DNA of 51,597 nucleotides from an uncultured Eubacteriales bacterium. Lineage in GTDB: Bacteria > Bacillota > Clostridia > Oscillospirales > CAG-382. Both the position numbers and the translations under genes were made by a program. The stretch covers positions 1 through 51,597 of the forward strand of contig URVJ01000017.1 of assembly GCA_900551295.1 (NCBI GenBank). The letters run 5' to 3'. This document shows positions 51,515 through 51,597 of this stretch, piece by piece (position 1 is the stretch's first letter; the number at the start of each line of letters is the position of its first letter). Under the pieces are notes generated by a model. That model saw only the letters and a program-made list of their open reading frames with translations. It ran no database searches and was not told the origin of the DNA.

Positions 51515-51597
51515 GGGACGCGAGGAATACACGCTTTAATGGGAGCGCGACTTTTTCGATTCCGAAAAGAGGGTGTAAAAGGTTGCACTTTGAAGAA
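51515..51597 (+). repeat. Interspersed structured repeat, partial copy E at the window end
   Basis: The last 80 bases match the right end of copies B and C: CTTTTTCG-ATTC-CGAAAAG hairpin, GGGTGTAAAAGG and TGCACTTTGAAGAA. The left and middle sections of the long copies are not present upstream, so this is a short or truncated copy. It continues beyond the window. Confidence 0.75.

Noticed and set aside
1..51597. CRISPR arrays, tRNA or rRNA genes, prophage and IS transposases
   Set aside because: No regularly spaced short repeats, tRNA cloverleaf, rRNA-like stretch or recognisable phage or transposase protein was seen.

Overview
The window reads as chromosome of an anaerobic, mid-GC Firmicute of the class Clostridia, probably a gut fermenter from a spore-forming lineage. 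The evidence is strong purine-rich ribosome binding sites, consensus TTGACA/TATAAT promoters, a T-box leader before thrS, the oxygen-sensitive ribonucleotide reductase NrdD/NrdG, a SpoIIQ-like M23 protein, paired ECF ATPases, a CoA-dehydratase-type activase, and L-rhamnose catabolism. I see no phage, IS transposase, CRISPR array, rRNA or tRNA gene.

Layout. 1-245: edge of an interspersed structured repeat. 258-5105: a 2-hydroxyacid dehydrogenase divergent from a rhamnose operon (TIM-barrel protein, rhaB, rhaA). 5198-9431: SpoIIQ-like protein, nrdDG and a broken acetyltransferase. 9641-18447: recD2, murJ, parA, a DMT transporter, a DUF3048 lipoprotein, argS. 18483-26345: yebC, T-box, thrS, a HIT protein, a phosphoribosyltransferase, mtaB, ecfA1A2. 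26361-30908: a MATE exporter and a tandem activase. 31612-39622: a compact bacterial microcompartment (BMC) locus. 39887-44274: acpP, iscS, iscU, rpiB, a HAD-GtrA fusion and a divergent MogA-like protein. 44470-51436: an orphan response regulator, corA with a PucR-type regulator, hsp20, an AraC regulator divergent from a DMT transporter, and a CPA2 antiporter.

Two systems stand out. First, the BMC locus has one hexamer, one pentamer and one PduT-like trimer gene, PduS, PduV, a class II aldolase, a zinc alcohol dehydrogenase, a GlcG/HbpS-like protein and a PduQ-like iron alcohol dehydrogenase. Three of these carry amphipathic encapsulation peptides. Both flanks are visible, and the locus has no acylating aldehyde dehydrogenase, no PduL, no diol dehydratase and no glycyl-radical enzyme. 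Together with rhaA and rhaB it would split L-rhamnulose-1-phosphate inside a shell and reduce lactaldehyde to 1,2-propanediol, with PduT/PduS as a possible electron conduit; this role is inference.

Second, at least five copies of an unnamed 0.3-0.65 kb interspersed repeat lie in this window. They lie directly after stop codons or in 5' leaders, and one separates the thrS T-box from thrS. The copies carry several hairpins whose arms differ between copies by compensating changes, which points to selection on structure, probably RNA, rather than inert repetitive DNA.
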